Below, one piece after another: positions 62,605-64,000 of a stretch of DNA of 64,000 nt (position 1 is its first letter; every line of letters begins with the position of its first letter). The notes beneath the pieces were generated by a model. It was not told the origin of the DNA and ran no database searches. It saw nothing but the letters and a program-made list of their open reading frames with translations. Origin of the DNA: Sphingobium sp. SCG-1 (lineage in GTDB: Bacteria > Pseudomonadota > Alphaproteobacteria > Sphingomonadales > Sphingomonadaceae); assembly GCF_002953135.1 (NCBI RefSeq), contig NZ_CP026372.1:248001-312000 (forward strand), written 5' to 3'. Position numbers and translations under genes: made by a program.

Positions 62605-63918
62605 TTAGAAGCGGGCCGTGAAGGACGCTGCGATCTGATCCGCGTTGCCGCTGGTGCGCGCCACGGTGGTGGCCGTCACCGCCGCCGGGCTGCCTGCGTA
62701 ATAGACGTCCGGCCGCACGATATTCGCCTTCTCGACGAAGGTATGCGCATAGGAGAGGTTCAGCGCCAGCGCGGGCGAGAAGTTGTAGGTCGCGCCTGCC
62801 GTCAGCCAATACCGATCGCCATCGGGCACGCGCGTTGTCAGAAATTCTTCGTTCGTCGGCGTCTTGTCGTACATCGCGCCCGCACGCAGCGTCAGCTTCT
62901 CATTGAGATCATGCTCGCCGCCCAGGGCGACGCTGAAACTGTCCTTATAGTTCAGTTCCTTCACCGACGTCGCTGCACCCACGGGCCGGATGGTGATATT
63001 CTTGAACACCGACCAATTATACCAGCGCGCTGTGAACATCACGCGATCCTGCGGCGTCAGCTTATGCGCGACACTGGCGGTGACGATATCGGGCAGGTCG
63101 ACCGGCGCGGTCGCGTCGAGCGTCACATTCCCCGCCGCCAGCGGCCCCTGCAATCCGGACACGGCATAGCTGCCATTCAGATTATGCTCGATCTTCGAAC
63201 GGTAATGCAGGCCGAAGTTCGTGTTGCCGGTCGTGTAGAAGATGCCGGCATTCCAGCCGACCGACCAATCATCGCCACTTACCCGCGCGAAACCATCCGG
63301 CTGTAACGGCGACAGGTTCGGTAGGGCATTGGTCAGCGTCACCTTGATGTACTGCACATCCACCCCGCCGCCGATCGACAGATTGTCGGTCAGCTTATAC
63401 GCGGCGCTCGGCTGAATATTATACGTCTTAAGGTTGGTATAGAGCGAATCATATCGCCCAAAGAAGCCAGCATCGTAATCAAGCTTCAGTCCGAATGGCG
63501 CATTGACGCCCAGGCCGACCCACAGCTTGTCCGTGACCTGCCCCGACGCATAGAAGCTGGGGATCGGAATCACGCTTTCAAAAGGATTGCCGCCGTCTCC
63601 GCCAGTCACCGGCACCGGCGTGGCAAGCGTCGGCACGGTGCGCGTCGATCCGCGATTGCTCTGCTTTGCCTTAGCGAACAGCAACACGCCGCCTGCAGAC
63701 GTCTGGATGCCGGACAATTGTGTCATGGCGGCGGGATTGAAGAAGATGACCGATGGATCGTCGGCCGCCGCCGCGCCGCCGGACAGCGCGCGGCCAGTCT
63801 CCTTGGGAGACTGCTCCTGAAGGTAAAAGCCGCCCGCATGAGCGGCGGGAGCCAACAGGAAGCCGCTCGCGATCGCGGTGGTGGAAGCGAGCAGCGCAGC
63901 GGAATGACGGAAAAGCAT
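62605..63918 (-). CDS. OmpP1/FadL-family outer-membrane transporter
   Basis: A 437-residue outer-membrane beta-barrel for uptake of long-chain fatty acids or other hydrophobic compounds. The signal peptide is cleaved after AHA at 28. The mature N-terminus GGFYLQEQSPKETGRALSG and DDPSVIFFNPAAMTQLSG are FadL signatures, and the last residue is Phe, normal for barrel insertion. Aromatic-rich strands fill the remainder. Substrate specificity is not predictable. Confidence 0.93.
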   Translation of the reverse strand: MLFRHSAALLASTTAIASGFLLAPAAHAGGFYLQEQSPKETGRALSGGAAAADDPSVIFFNPAAMTQLSGIQTSAGGVLLFAKAKQSNRGSTRTVPTLATPVPVTGGDGGNPFESVIPIPSFYASGQVTDKLWVGLGVNAPFGLKLDYDAGFFGRYDSLYTNLKTYNIQPSAAYKLTDNLSIGGGVDVQYIKVTLTNALPNLSPLQPDGFARVSGDDWSVGWNAGIFYTTGNTNFGLHYRSKIEHNLNGSYAVSGLQGPLAAGNVTLDATAPVDLPDIVTASVAHKLTPQDRVMFTARWYNWSVFKNITIRPVGAATSVKELNYKDSFSVALGGEHDLNEKLTLRAGAMYDKTPTNEEFLTTRVPDGDRYWLTAGATYNFSPALALNLSYAHTFVEKANIVRPDVYYAGSPAAVTATTVARTSGNADQIAASFTARF

Positions 63919-64000
63919 GTTTTGCGAACCTCTTATTGTCGTTATGGCGTGAAGCGCGGAACCCCTGAGCAGGCTATCGGTTGCACCGCAAGCCTTTGGA

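Noticed and set aside
1..64000. CRISPR arrays, insertion sequences and prophage structural genes
   Set aside because: No regularly spaced repeats, transposase or phage morphogenesis genes were seen; only the single integrase marks a mobile element.

Overview
The window looks like the chromosome of a sphingomonad (Alphaproteobacteria, Sphingomonadaceae; Sphingobium or Sphingomonas-like). The support is high GC, the alphaproteobacterial gene order around the replication origin, and small families common in this group (MmcB, DUF1491, DUF6489, DUF5818-like, SleB-type hydrolase, fused MFS/spermidine synthase). No species can be named from the sequence alone.

About 1-10.7 kb is an accessory region. 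It holds a truncated nucleotidyltransferase gene, a small helix-turn-helix protein, an orphan plasmid-type ParB, a strongly structured GC-rich block (2738-3054) and a decayed gene. Next come mannose-1-phosphate guanylyltransferase, a complete dTDP-L-rhamnose operon (rmlCBDA), a vapBC toxin-antitoxin pair and a P4-type integrase. The region ends at a tRNA-Ser(GGA) gene (10671-10761), the likely insertion point of an island extending left out of the window.

About 10.9-23 kb is ordinary chromosome: a periplasmic cyclophilin, alanine dehydrogenase, small membrane and secreted proteins, topoisomerase IB, an AIM24 protein, an MFS/spermidine synthase fusion, an SDR-thiolase pair for acyl-CoA breakdown, and a convergent hydrolase/serine acetyltransferase pair whose upstream regions share an operator-like motif.

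About 23-42 kb is the origin region. Leftward genes run mnmE, mnmG, rsmG, parA, parB, with rho, hemJ and hemE nearer the origin. Rightward genes run ppsR, maf, aroE, coaE, dnaQ, hpf, ptsN. Three parS sites lie in or beside rsmG and mnmG/mnmE. The hemE-ppsR gap (34709-34992) carries two perfect DnaA boxes plus near matches and is very probably oriC; gene orientation flips there.

About 42-64 kb carries tyrosine/histidine (tyrC-like, hisC), methionine (metX, a GNAT gene, metW), malic enzyme, mutS, glnD, an L,D-transpeptidase, a long-form GTP cyclohydrolase II, xthA, lolA, ftsK, a second GNAT gene, a DMT transporter, ispG and a FadL-type porin. A probable small RNA with its own promoter and terminator lies between lolA and xthA.
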